Origin: Schistocerca nitens
Lineage: Eukaryota; Arthropoda; Insecta; Orthoptera; Acrididae
Reading direction: 5' to 3'
Assembly: GCF_023898315.1 (NCBI RefSeq)
Contig: NC_064622.1
Location: 170,892,178-170,956,177 of the forward strand
DNA length: 64,000 nt
Shown here: positions 21,656 to 32,250 of the stretch, piece by piece
Layout: each line of letters begins with the position of its first letter
Position numbering within the stretch: position 1 is the first letter of the stretch
The notes under the pieces: model-generated
The model's database searches: none
What the model saw: the letters and a program-made list of their open reading frames with translations, nothing else
Told to the model about the DNA's origin: nothing
Translations under genes and position numbers: made by a program

Positions 21656-22812
21656 TCGGTTCGGATTAAGGAGAAAAAAGTGTAAAATCACGCGGTGCAG
21701 TATTGACTCTACGATGTACTCTAGCAGACAGGATAAAGGAAAGGAAACCTACGTTCACAGCATTTGATGCATTCTCTAACGCTTCGGTGTTGACTCGAAA
21801 ACACTCTGTAAAATTCTGGAGGTAGCTCGGTTTAAATACAGCGTGAGCTAGGTTATGTCCAACTTGTGCAGAAACAACACTGCTGTTATAAGAGTCGAAG
21901 GACATGAATTTGAGTCAGTAATTAAGAAGAGTTGTAGCATGTAGCCAGTGTCATTCAATCTGTAAAATGATCAAGCAGTAAAGGAGACCACGGAGAAAAT
22001 CGGAAAGGGAGTTAAAGCTCAGGTAGAAGAAATAAAAACTAGAAACTGCCGATGACATTGTAATTCTGTCAGGGACGGTAAATAAGTTGTGATATTAATT
22101 CAACGGAATAGATGGTGTCTCAGTAAAAGGTTATAGAATGAATGTCAGCAAAAATAAAACAAGTATAATGGAATGCAGTTGAAGTAAATCAGCCTAAGCT
22201 GAGGAAATTAAATTAGGCAATGACATAGTAAAAGTAAAAGTTCAATTTTGCTATCTGAGTAGCAAAATAACTAATGACGACAGTAGCAGGAGGATATAAA
22301 ATGTAGGCTGGAAATAGTAAGAAAAAAGAATTTCAGAAAGAAGGTGAATTTGTTAACAACTAATATAAATTTAAGCTTTTTGAAAGTACCCGTCTCGAGT
22401 GTTGCTTTTTACAGTGCTGAAACGTGGGAGATAAACTTCTCAGACAAGAATAGAATGGAAACTTTTCAAATGTGGTACTGCAGAATAACGCTGACGATTA
22501 ATTGGGTACATCAGATAACGAACGAAGAGGAGGTGAAACGAAATGAGGAGAAAAGAAATTTATGCCACAACTTGAATAAATGATGGAATCGGTTGGAAAA
22601 AGCATCCTGAGGCATAAGGGAATAGCCCGTTTGGTATGGGTGTAGGGAGAAACTATAGAGGGAGATCTGTATTGGACTAAAGTTAGTTGGTTGAAATTGA
22701 TATAGGCATCTATAGTACGGCAGAGATAAACAGGCTGTCACAGGACGCAGTGGAGAACTGATCGCACCAGTCTTCGGACTGAAGACCACGACAACAATGA
22801 CAACAATAACAA
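21656..22812 (+). mobile_element. LINE (RTE-type), decayed 3' half
   Basis: The plus strand carries, in shifted frames, reverse-transcriptase palm remnants (around ADDIVILS-like sequence at 22050), VKVKVQFCYLSSKITNDDS, then FYSAETWEINFSDKNRMETFQ and the WVHQITNEEEV segment. The 3' end has GACTGAAGACCACGACAAC followed by (ACAATG)n-like repeats, the standard terminus of this LINE group. Many stops; inactive and 5'-truncated. This is the longest RTE-type copy here. Confidence 0.85.
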
Positions 22813-22996
22813 CGAATACCGGTCCAGAAGTAGTTCTTCCTGCTTACCATTGGCGACAGAAATAGCGTACAGTACAAACTGTTCCGATACAGTATGTACC
22901 CTTAGCCACACACAACGCGGTGGCTTGCAGAGTAAATTGGTAAATTATGATACAGGATGCTTCCGTGCCAATCTCCCTCTCCCTCACCTACATCTA

Positions 22997-24418
22997 CACT
23001 CCTGGAAATTGAAATAAGAACACCGTGAATTCAGTGTCCCAGGAAGGGGAAACTTTATTGACACATTCCTGGGGTCAGATACATCACATGATCACACTGA
23101 CAGAACCACAGGCACATAGACACAGGCAACAGAGCATGCACAATGTCGGCACTAGTACAGTGTATATCCACCTTTCGCAGCAATGCAGGCTGTTATTCTC
23201 CCATGGAGACGATCGTAGAGATGCTGGATGTAGTCCTGTGGAACGGCTTGCCATGCCATTTCCACCTGGCGCCTCAGTTGGACCAGCGTTCGTGCTGGAC
23301 GTGCAGACCGCGTGAGACGACGCTTCATCCAGTCCCAAACATGCTCAATGGGGGACAGATCCGGAGATCTTGCTGGCCAGGGTAGTTGACTTACACCTTC
23401 TAGAGCACGTTGGGTGGCTAGGGATACATGCGGACGTGCATTGTCCTGTTGGAACAGCAAGTTCCCTTGCCGGTCTAGGAATGGTAGAACGATGGGTTCG
23501 ATGACGGTTTGGATGTACCGTGCACTATTCAGTGTCCCCTCGACGATCACCAGTGGTGTACGGCCAGTGTAGGAGATCGCTCCCCACACCATGAGGCCGG
23601 GTGTTGGCCCTGTGTGCCTCGGTCGTATGCAGTCCTGATTGTGGCGCTCACCTGCACGGCGCCAAACACGCATACGACCATCATTGGCACCAAGGCAGAA
23701 GCGACTCTCATCGCTGAAGACGACACGTCTCCATTCGTCCCTCCATTCACGCCTGTCGCGACACCACTGGAGGCGGGCTGCACGATATTGGGGCGTGAGC
23801 GGAAGACGGCCTAACGGTGTGCGGGACCGTAGCCCAGCTTCATGGAGACGGTTGCGAATGGTCCTCGCCGATACCCCAGGAGCAACAGTGTCCCTAATTT
23901 GCTGGGAAGTGGCGGTGCGGTCCCCTACGGCACTGCGTAGGATCCTACGGTCTTGGCGTGCATCCGTGCGTCGCTGCGGTCCGGTCCCAGGTTGACGGGC
24001 ATGTGCACCTTCCGCCGACCACTGGCGACAACATCGATGTACTGTGGAGACCTCACGCCCCACGTGTTGAGCAATTCGGCGGTACGTCCACCCGGCCTCC
24101 CGCATGCCCACTATACGCCCTCGCTCAAAGTCCGTCAACTGCACATACGGTTCACGTCCACGCTGTCGCGGCATGCTACCAGTGTTAAAGACTGCGATGG
24201 AGCTCCGTATGCCACGGCAAACAGGCTGACACTGACGGCGGCGGTGCACAAACGCTGCGCAGCTAGCGCCATTCGACGGCCAACACCGCGGTTCCTGGTG
24301 TGTCCGCTGTGCCGTGCGTGTGATCATTGCTTGTACAGCCCTCTCGCAGTGTCCGGAGCAAGTATGGTGGGTCTGACACACCGGTGTCAATGTGTTCTTT
24401 TTTCCATTTCCAGGAGTG
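22997..24418 (-). mobile_element. Tc1-like DNA transposon, family III, copy 2 (near-intact)
   Basis: 1,422 bp with TA on both sides and the same 27-base inverted ends as copy 1. The transposase frame is complete with a normal stop. Of the two copies, this one looks the more likely to be autonomous. Confidence 0.97.
23152..24174 (-). CDS. Tc1-like transposase, DD32E type, full length
   Basis: A 340-residue DDE transposase, the usual length for the Tc1 group. It starts at MPRQRGREPYVQ and ends GGYTLY. Domains: helix-turn-helix pair in residues 12-112, then the RNase H-like catalytic domain with D155 (FSDESRF), D244 (FQQDNARPH) and E277 (SPIEHVW), again with the short 32-residue spacing. The motif GAISYTGRTPLVIVEGTLNS between the first two acids is normal for the family. 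Compared with copy 1 it differs at a few residues, such as E for Q in GMREAG, HARQPG for RARRPG, and L for I in GLMVWG. The frame is open upstream of the start as well, but that region has no similarity to transposases. No stop or frameshift is present, so the protein may be functional; expression cannot be judged. Confidence 0.95.
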   Translation of the reverse strand: MPRQRGREPYVQLTDFERGRIVGMREAGWTYRRIAQHVGREVSTVHRCCRQWSAEGAHARQPGTGPQRRTDARQDRRILRSAVGDRTATSQQIRDTVAPGVSARTIRNRLHEAGLRSRTPLGRLPLTPQYRAARLQWCRDRREWRDEWRRVVFSDESRFCLGANDGRMRVWRRAGERHNQDCIRPRHTGPTPGLMVWGAISYTGRTPLVIVEGTLNSARYIQTVIEPIVLPFLDRQGNLLFQQDNARPHVSLATQRALEGVSQLPWPARSPDLSPIEHVWDWMKRRLTRSARPARTLVQLRRQVEMAWQAVPQDYIQHLYDRLHGRITACIAAKGGYTLY

Positions 24419-24803
24419 TACTTACAAACTCGGCAAGCCACTAAACGGTTCATATTGGAATGTACCCTGTACCACTACTAGTTATTCGCTTTTCACTCGC
24501 AAATCAAAGAAAGAAAAAAACGATTGTCTACATGCCTATGTACCAGTTAAAATTCCTCTTGATTTGTTCGCAGTCCTTACGCGAAATGTGCGTTCACGAC
24601 AGTAGAATCGTTCTGCAGTCAGCCGCAAATTCCGGTTGTCTAAATATTCCCAACAGTGTTTCGTGAAAAGAACGTCGTCTTCACTTCGGGGATTCTCATT
24701 TGAGTTCACGAAAAATCCCCAAAATACTTGTTCGTTAATCGAACCTATCGGTAAAAAATCTAGGAGCACGCTTCTGAAGTGTTTCAGAGGCATGTTAATC
24801 CTA

Positions 24804-26351
24804 CAGGGTGTTTCAAAAATGACCGGTATATTTGAAACGGCAATAAAAACTAAACGAGCAGCGATAGAAATACACCGTTTGTTGCAATATGCTTGGGACT
24901 ACAGTACATTTTCAGGCAGACAAACTTTCGAAATTACAGTAGTTACAATTTTCAACAACAGATGGCGCTGCGGTCTGGGAAACTCTATAGTACGATATTT
25001 TCCACATATCCACCATGCGTAGCAATAATATGGCGTAGTCTCTGAATGAAATTACCCGAAACCTTTGACAACGTGTCTGGTGGAATGGCTTCACATGCAG
25101 ATGAGGTGTACTGCTTCAGCTGTTCAATTGTTTCTGGATTCTGGCGGTACACCTGGTCTTTCAAGTGTCCCCACAGAAAGAAGTCACAGGGGTTCATGTC
25201 TGGCGAATAGGGAGGCCAATCCACGCCGCCTCCTGTATGTTTCGGATAGCCCAAAGCAATCACACGATCATCGAAATATTCATTCAGGAAATTAAAGACG
25301 TCGGCCGTGCGATGTGGCCGGGCACCATCTTGCATAAACCACGAGGTGTTCGCAGTGTCGTCTAAGGCAGTTTGTACCGCCACAAATTCACGAAGAATGT
25401 CCAGGTAGCGTGATGCAGTAATCGTTTCGGATCTGAAAAATGGGCCAATGATTCCTTTGGAAGAAATGGCGGCCCAGACCAGTACTTTTTGAGGATGCAG
25501 GGACGATGGGACTGCAACATGGGGCTTTTCGGTTCCCCATATGCGCCAGTTCTGTTTATTGACGAAGCCGTCCAGGTAAAAATAAGCTTCGTCAGTAAAC
25601 CAAATGCTGCCCACATGCATATCGCCATCATCAATCCTGTGCACTATATCGTTAGCAAATGTCTCTCGTGCAGCAATGGTAGCGGCGCTGAGGGGTTGCC
25701 GCGTTTGAATTTTGTATGGATAGAGGTGTAAACTCTGGCGCATGAGACGATACGTGGACGTTGGCGTCATTTGGACCGCAGCTGCAACACGGCGAACGGA
25801 AACCCGAGGCCGCTGTTGGATCACCTGCTGCACTAGCTGCGCGTTGCCCTCTGTGGCTGCTGTACGCGGTCGCCCTACCTTTCCTGCACGTTCATCCGTC
25901 ACGTTCCCAGTCCGTTGAAATTTTTCAAACAGATCCTTTATTGTATCGCTTTTCGGTCCTTTGGTTACATTAAACCTCCGTTGAAAACTTCGTCTTGTTG
26001 CAACAACACTGTGTTCTAGGCGGTGGAATTCCAACACCAGAAAAATCCTCTGTTCTAAGGAATAAACCATGTTGTCTACAGCACACTTGCACGTTGTGAA
26101 CAGCACACGCTTACAGCAGAAAGACGACGTACAGAATGGCGCACCCACAGACTGCGTTGTCTTCTATATCTTTCACATCACTTGCTGCGCCATCTGTTGT
26201 TGAAAATTGTAACTACTGTAATTTCGAAAGTTTGTCCGCATGAAAATGTACTGTTGTCCCAAGCATATTGCAACAAACGGTGTATTTCTATCGCTGCTCG
26301 TTTAGTTTTTATTGCCGTTTCAAATATACCGGTCATTTTTGAAACACCCTG
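24804..26351 (-). mobile_element. Mariner/IS630-like transposon with 165-bp terminal inverted repeats
   Basis: 1,548 bp between TA dinucleotides (24802-24803 and 26352-26353). Terminal inverted repeats span 24804-24968 and 26187-26351 and differ at only a few positions, far longer than the roughly 30 bases usual in mariner. It encloses one open transposase frame. Termini begin CAGGGTGTTTCAAAAATGAC. Confidence 0.96.
24985..26070 (-). CDS. Mariner/IS630-type transposase with atypical spacing
   Basis: A 361-residue transposase beginning MVYSLEQRIFLVLEF; the frame is open 26 codons upstream but similarity begins here. Residues 1-60 contain the first DNA-binding region (RRSFQRRFNVTKGPKSDTI), followed by GRPRTA and a second helix-turn-helix (SVRRVAAAVQMTPTSTYRLM, 91-110). 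Catalytic residues: D160 (WFTDEAYF), D248 (FMQDGARPH) and the third acid in YSPDMNPCDFFLWG, either D291 or, by alignment with mariner SPDLAPSD, D296. The gap from D248 to D296 is 47 residues against 34 in mariner, because of an insertion (ALGYPKHTGGGVD). VENIVL closes the protein. It should cut and paste its element at TA. The stop overlaps the inner edge of the inverted repeat. No lesions are seen, so it may be active. Confidence 0.93.
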   Translation of the reverse strand: MVYSLEQRIFLVLEFHRLEHSVVATRRSFQRRFNVTKGPKSDTIKDLFEKFQRTGNVTDERAGKVGRPRTAATEGNAQLVQQVIQQRPRVSVRRVAAAVQMTPTSTYRLMRQSLHLYPYKIQTRQPLSAATIAARETFANDIVHRIDDGDMHVGSIWFTDEAYFYLDGFVNKQNWRIWGTEKPHVAVPSSLHPQKVLVWAAISSKGIIGPFFRSETITASRYLDILREFVAVQTALDDTANTSWFMQDGARPHRTADVFNFLNEYFDDRVIALGYPKHTGGGVDWPPYSPDMNPCDFFLWGHLKDQVYRQNPETIEQLKQYTSSACEAIPPDTLSKVSGNFIQRLRHIIATHGGYVENIVL

Positions 26352-26650
26352 TACCTCTAAAGGATCCCGAAAACTCGAGCAGTACTCAAGAATGGGTTGC
26401 ATTAGCGTTCTATACGTGATCTTTATAGATGAACTACACTGCCATAGAATGGTCCCAATAAACGGAAGTCAACCAATCGCCTTCTCTACTACCGACCTTA
26501 ACTACAAATTTCATTTCATTTAGCTTTTGCAGCACTACTACTAGATATTTAATCAACATGACTGTATCGAGCAGCACACCACCAATTTTATTCGAACATT
26601 ATAGGATTGTTTTTTCTACTCATCTGCGTTAACATCCTCGACCGTAAACA

Positions 26651-27180
26651 ATTCGTTGCAGCGACTCTCTGACTCTGACTTCAGTTAGCCATGTCGTGTA
26701 GTATCTGACAACGATATTATTGCACTTGATCTCCAATGGTTGTTATCAGCCACACCTGGTGACGTTACAGCAAACAAGTAATGGTGAATAAGGAAAGCAC
26801 ATTGCACTGTGAGTGAATCCATGATAGCTGCGCATATACTAACAAGTGGTTCAGCGTGTCTTCATGAAATGTAGCGACAAGAATTCACGATAAGCCGACC
26901 AAAGCACCCTCATTCGCAGGTGCAATAATATTCTGGTCGACTAGTAATTTGTTAGTTACGGACACACATCACTTATCACACGTGCGTACGTAGCATACAC
27001 ATAATATAAGTTATGTCCTCTAGTTCAGAAAACGTGTATCCGAAGCGAGTACATTCGCTCCTGGTTACTGGTTTCGTGGATGAGGTCTGAATGGCCTGTA
27101 AGCATCTCACTCGGCTTCTCCACGTCGTGTTCTTCCGTAGTTGCGGTCCTGCCTGCAAAGCACCGAGGTTAGCAGACGAG
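26651..27180. other. No recognised feature
   Basis: Unassigned sequence between the LINE remnant and a GC-rich patch. Confidence 0.3.
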
Positions 27181-27184
27181 AGAC

Positions 27185-27500
27185 CAGGGCTCCGTCTTCC
27201 CAGCATGCTCTGCGTAAGCGGCCGTTAATTTGGGAGCGGCTGGCAGTAATGAGCGATGCCGGCGACCGCAGTCGGAGCTGGGGGCGGGAGGCGCTCGAGC
27301 CTGTGGCGGTGCCAGGGGCTCGGGGGCGTGAGGTGCGCCTGCGGCGGCAGGGACACGCGTCGCCTCGCCGCAACACGGCCGTCGGCAGTCGGTGCTGCGC
27401 CGTCACCGCCGCAGGCTCTAATTGGCCATGCAGGGCGCCGGAAGCAGGGGAAAGCACTGCAGCAGAAACAGCTGGGACCGCCGGACGTTAGACCACAAAG
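27185..27500. other. Short GC/CpG-rich patch
   Basis: Dense CG dinucleotides (GGCGGCAGGGACACGCGTCG and similar) in an otherwise AT-rich setting. Open frames occur on both strands without domains. It could be a small CpG island or exon; nothing decides. Confidence 0.3.
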
Positions 27501-27770
27501 AACTTCCAGTGTTGGACAATCTGTTACGTCACACTTGACGACTATTTTACTAAAAGGTTAGTCCGGGGCACGGTCCAAGTTGCAGGTTACCTATCTAACG
27601 CTCCCATGGAATACAAAAAATTTATTTTCCAAAATTTTATATAACTGCTGACCGAGTTTAAAAATTTAAAATACTATCATTACCCACTCAGTAAGAAGTA
27701 TTATCTTGTGTTGATCTTTCTAACACGGTAGGACAAGCAGTAATAGTTATAAAATGTGTATATACTAGGA

Positions 27771-28540
27771 GGTGCTGAAGAGTAATGTCTCCGAATTTTT
27801 TATATGAAAACTGTTGAGGCTTTTCCAACAAAACAAACGTTATGAACATTCTACGGCCTTATTCTTCATGTTTACATATTTACAGTCCTCTGCCGTTAGA
27901 GTGCTCTGAATTATGGCGTGCAACATGGCGGTGTGAAACGTTCACTGTTATCGACCGTCCACCATACAGTCCCGACTTGGCCCTGTGCGCCTTTTTATCT
28001 GTTTCCAAAGCTCAAAGAATCCTTCGAGGACTTCACTTTGACAGTGGTAACACGGTGAAACAGAGGTGAGGCTGTGGCTTCGTTAACCAAGTCAAACATT
28101 CTGTCCACAGCTCGTGTCTAGTGGCTAGCGTTGCTGCCAGTGGATGACGGGGTCCCGGGTTCGATTTCCGACCGGGTTGGGGATTTTCTCTGCCCAAGGA
28201 CAGGATGTTTGTGTTGTCACCATAACCTTTTCATCATCATTCGTGGCAGTGGCTAGGTAGGACTTTATATCAATCGGGTCTTTCTACGGGCGCTGATGAC
28301 CACGTAGTTGAGCGCCCCACTAGCCAAACGTCATCAAGAAGTCAAACACTCTACCGTGACGGTATCAACAAACTGGTCTCTCGCTGAGGGAAATATGTTT
28401 TTCTTTAAGGTGACTACGTTAAGAAAAAAGTATCTAAATATCAAGAATGAAGACGCAGACTGTTAATAACACTAGTTTTATTTAAACAGCTTTAATAGTT
28501 TTCCCCTAAAACATTCGGAGGCACTAATTTTCAGCACGCC
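27771..28540 (+). mobile_element. Internally deleted mariner-like transposon
   Basis: The left end GGAGGTGCTGAAGAGTAATG and the right end (complement GGCGTGCTGAAAATTAGTG) are inverted for about 75 bases with matching interior (CTCCGAAT, GAAAACT, GTTATGAAC). Inside is the end of a mariner-type transposase, RPPYSPDLALCAFLSVSKAQ, RILRGLHFDSGNTVKQR, which is the third catalytic motif and beyond. The rest of the gene is missing. A SINE splits the 3' part. This is what a mariner turning into a MITE looks like. Confidence 0.75.
28103..28338 (+). mobile_element. tRNA-derived SINE, family C
   Basis: tRNA-like head with GTCTAGTGGCTAGCGTTGCT and B box GGGTTCGATTTCC, then GGGGATTTTCTCTGCCC, and a tail with GGGCGCTGATGACCACGTAG and TTGAGCGCCCCAC. 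It is flanked by a 14-bp duplication AAGTCAAACA(T/C)TCT (28089-28102 and 28339-28352). Confidence 0.92.
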
Positions 28541-28839
28541 GCCCTTCCTCCACACAACGACACTCACCGCGCGCAAATTATCCAGACATCAGTATTATAC
28601 ATACGATATACACACATCAAAAAAAGCTTTGCATCACCTCGGTTCCGAGAATTCCGGAACCTGTGCAGAAAACTGGAATAGAGATCAACATAAAAATCAT
28701 TTCCCCCCTTATTATTGCTCATGAAAACTACACATTACATGTTGTACCACAATAAAGCGAGACCTTCAGAGCTGGTGGTCCAGATTGCTGTACACACCGG
28801 TACCTCTAATACTCAGTAGCACGTCTTTTTGCATTGATG

Positions 28840-30129
28840 CAAGTCTGTATTCGTAGTGGCATACTATCCACAAGTTCATCAAGGCACTGTTGGCCCAGAT
28901 TGTCCCACTCCTCAACGGCGATACGGCGTAAATCCCTCAGAGTGGTTGGCGGGTCACATCGTCCATAAATAGCCCTTTTCAATCAATCACGGGCATGTTC
29001 GATAGGGTTCATGTCTGGAGAACATGCTGGCCACTCTAATCGAGCGATGTTGTTAACGTGAAGGAAGTCATTTACAAGATGTGCATGATGGGGCGCGAAT
29101 TGTCGTCCATGAAGACTAATGTCTCGCCTATATGCTGCCGATATGGTCGCACTATCGATCGGAGGTTGGCATTTACGTATCGTACAGCCGTTACCGATCC
29201 TTCCATAACCACCAGCGGCGTACGTCAGCCCCACATAATGCCACCCGAAAACATCAGGGAAACTCCACCTTACTGAATAGTGTGTCTAAGGCATTCAGCC
29301 TGACCGGGTTGCCTCCAAACACGTCTCCGACGATTGTCTGGTTGAAGCAATATACGAAATCATCGGTGAAGAGAACGTGATGCCAATCCTCAGCCGGCCG
29401 CTGTGGCCGAGTGGTATTAGGCGCTTCAGTCCGGAACCGCGATGCTGCTACGGTCGCACGTTCGAATCCTGCCTCGGGCATGGATGCGTGTCATGTCGTC
29501 AGGCTAGTTAGGTTTCAGTAGTTCTAAGTCTAGCGGACTGAAGACCTCAGATGTTAAGTCCCATAGTGCTTAGAGCCATTTGAACCATTTTAGGTGTCAA
29601 TCCTGAGCGGTCCATTCGGCATGTTGTTGGGCCAATCTGTAGTGCGCTGCATGGTGTCGTGGTTTGCAAAGATGGACCTCGCCATGGACGTCGCGAGTGA
29701 AGTTGTGCATATGCAGCATATTGTGCACAGTTTGAGTCGTAACACAACGTCCTGTGGCTGCACGAAAAGCGTTATTCAACATCGTAGCGTTGCTGTCAGG
29801 GTTCCTCCGAGCCATAATTCATACCTAGCGGCCATCCACTGCAGTAGTAGCCCTTGGGCGGCCAGAGCGAAGCATGTCATCGACAGCTCCTCTCTGTATC
29901 TCCTCCACGTCCGAAGAACAGTGATTTGGTTCACTCCGAGACGCCTGGACACTTCCCTTGTTGAGAGCCCTTCCTGGCACAAAGTTACAACGTGGACGCG
30001 ATCGAACCGCGGTATTGACCGTCTAGGTATGCTTGATCTACAGACAAAACGAGCCGTGTACCCCTTTCTGGTGGAATGACAGGAATTGATCGGCTGTCTG
30101 GCCCCCTCCGTCCAATTGCCTCTGCTCAT
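28840..30129 (-). pseudogene. Tc1-like transposase remnant (family I, copy 2)
   Basis: Minus-strand pieces in order: helix-turn-helix with DRVHVVTLCQEGLSTREVSR and RLGVNQITVLRTWRRYRE, then MARRNPDSNATMLNNAFRAA and a second DNA-binding segment, HHVLFTDD with the first catalytic aspartate (interrupted just upstream by a SINE), a GLTYAAGGYGRIGNG stretch, and LEWPACSPDMNPIEHARD with the third acid. Several frameshifts separate these pieces. With copy 1 it allows a consensus of the family to be inferred by alignment; neither copy is functional. Confidence 0.82.
29391..29594 (+). mobile_element. tRNA-derived SINE, family A (inserted in Tc1 family I)
   Basis: Head GCCGGCCGCTGTGGCCGAGT with a good A box (TGGCCGAGTGG), B box GTTCGAATCC and the common tail. 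The flanking duplication is TG(C/T)CAATCCT at 29381-29390 and 29595-29604. Copy 1 of the host element shows the empty site at about 2870-2890. Confidence 0.95.
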
Positions 30130-30279
30130 GCATGGTTGTTTGCATCTCTGTGCGGGTTCAGTGGCATCTATGAACAGTCAAAGGGACTATGTCTGTGATA
30201 CAACACCCACAGTCAACGTCTATCTTCAGGTGTTCTGGGAACCGGGGTGATGTTAAACTGCTCTTGATGTGTGTATATG

Positions 30280-31190
30280 CATCCAGTACTTAGTAATTAA
30301 AACACTTAACGTCTTCCAATAAGCTTTACAGGTAATTCAAAACATTTACTAATCTTTTTCTCACTGACATCCCTCATCCCTAAAGTTCGGCAAGGACTGA
30401 TACCTGTCTTTATTCGGAAATGTATGCAGGATGTGCTTCACAGATACGAAATATTGTAATATGAATTGCTAAAACTGACTTATTGGGTTCGTGTTTGATT
30501 TCAGATAAATACATTTTGAAATAGAATTCTGTATTGATAAAGTACAGTTTTCTTCGGTTTTCACCCGTGCATGTTACAGTGATGTCTGAGTATCATCTGC
30601 AGAGTACCGTTATTTTTGTGGCGAAGAACAGATGAAACGTTAAATGATAATCTGTGTAGTTTTGGGATTGTTATAATCATGTTTATTAAATTTCAATAAA
30701 TTTTGTACCATAACAGCTCATTCTGCTTTTGCTGTAGCTGTCTGTTATATATAGTAAAACTGATGTTTCGTCGTCTGCAACTAATACAAAATCATAATTG
30801 AATGTATGGCGTCTGAGGGCACTTTGATCATTTTTATATGATGAAGGATGACGGACACTGTTTGGTCACTTTTTATGTTTATTCGGAATGACTGACTGAT
30901 AGATTGATTTAACCAGGAATGCAAAAGAACAGTGTTTCCAGCCACCTGTAGCTTACACCGAAACTTAGATTATTGTGTAGTATGTTTCCCTGTTATTTTA
31001 GAGAAACCAGTCAGTACACTTATAGAACAGGAGTCTCTTTACTAGCTCTATTTTAGCCATAGTTTCTCTATGAAGTAATGATCCTAATATTTTTCATCTT
31101 TCTGCCTCCTGTGTGAAGCACTGGGTGATTAAATGTGGTTCGATTTCACTCCTGTATCACATAGACTGCACTTGATGGCTTGATTATACA
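30280..31190. other. No recognised feature
   Basis: AT-rich sequence with no repeat family or coding signal that I can identify. Confidence 0.3.
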
Positions 31191-32250
31191 TATCGCAGAA
31201 CTTATCTAAAAACAATGGACGTCAAATTGATTCCATATTTTTAGATTTCCAGAAGGCTTTTGATTCCGTTCCTCACAAACGACATCTAATTAAAAGTGCG
31301 TTAGTATGGTGTATCGTCTCAGTTGTGTGACTGGATTGGTGATTTCCTGTCAGAAGTGTTACAGTTCGTAATAATAGACGGAAAGTCCTCGAATAAAACA
31401 GACGTAATATCTGACGTTCCACAAGGAAGTGTAATAGGCCCTATGTTGTTTGTGATTAACTTAAACGATTTAGGGGGCGGTCTGATGCTGTCATTTACCG
31501 TCTTGTAAAGTCATCAGCTGATCGAAACGAATTGCAAAATGATTTAGACAAGATATCTGTAATGCGAAAAAGGGGTGAGTGACTCTAAATACTGAAAAGT
31601 GTGAAGCCCTCCACATTAGTACTAAAAGGAAACCAATAAATTACATAAGTCTAAAAGCCGCAGACTCAGCTAAATAGTTAGGTACTACAGTCAAGAGTAA
31701 GCTAAACTGGAACGATCACGTAGATAATGTTGTGGGGAAGCATACCAAAGACAAGGATTTATTGGCAGAACACTTAGGAAATGTGACAGCTCTACTAAAG
31801 AGAAGCTAACACTACGCCTGTCTACCCTCTTCTACAGTTTTGCTGTGCAGTATGGGATCCGCATCAGATAGTACTGACGGAGGACATTGAAAAAATTCAA
31901 AGAAGGTCAGCTCTTTTTGTATTATCGCGCAATAAGGGAGATAGTGCCACAGATATGATATACGAATTGCGGTGGCAATAATTAAAAAGCAAAGGCGTTT
32001 TTCGCTGCTGCAGGCCACCAACTTTCTCCTCAGAGAGTGAAAATATTTTGTTGGCGCCCACCTACATAGGGAGAAATGATCATCATAATACAATAAGAGA
32101 AAACAGAACTCGCACAGAAAGATTTAAGTGTTTGTTTTTCCCGCGAGCTGTTCGGGTGTGGAACAGAAGTAGCTTAAAGGTCATTCGTTGAACCCTCTGC
32201 TAGGCACTTAATTGTGAATTGCAGACTAAATGTGTATATGTAGATATTTT
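31190..32250 (+). pseudogene. LINE reverse transcriptase, CR1/Jockey-like, decayed
   Basis: The plus strand encodes IFLDFQKAFDSVPHKRHLI, reverse-transcriptase motif A with its catalytic aspartate, then WIGDFLSE and DVPQGSVIGPMLFVINLNDL, the conserved fingers/palm segment before the catalytic YADD box. The YADD box itself is lost in a deletion/frameshift near 31480-31500, after which SSADRNELQNDLDKISVMRK and LNTEKCEALHISTKRKPINY continue. The 3' end shows CCCTCTGCTAGGCACTTAAT and a TGTATATGTAGAT tail typical of this group. A complete element would encode an endonuclease and a reverse transcriptase for target-primed insertion. This copy is 5'-truncated and dead. Confidence 0.88.

Larger units (their letters stand above)
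24440..26650 (-). mobile_element. LINE (Jockey/CR1-like), C-terminal part, split by a mariner-like element
   Basis: Minus-strand pieces on either side of the DNA transposon join in sense: PILEYCSSFRDPLE from about 26350-26640, and downstream a long segment ending NRNLRLTAERFYCRERTFRV, RTANKSRGILTGT at 24536-24793. This is the C-terminal region after the reverse transcriptase in a LINE family common in grasshoppers. The mariner-like element (24804-26351) entered it at a TA. Only the C-terminal part, about 650 bases, remains. Confidence 0.75.
28611..30273 (-). mobile_element. Tc1-like DNA transposon, family I, copy 2 (decayed)
   Basis: Starts CACACATCAAAAAAAGC and ends TTGATGTGTG, flanked by TA at 28609-28610 and 30274-30275. 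A longer sub-terminal match (GCATCACCTCGGTTCC against GGGAACCGGGGTGATG) supports the inverted ends. It is 1,663 bp including a SINE. Confidence 0.92.
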
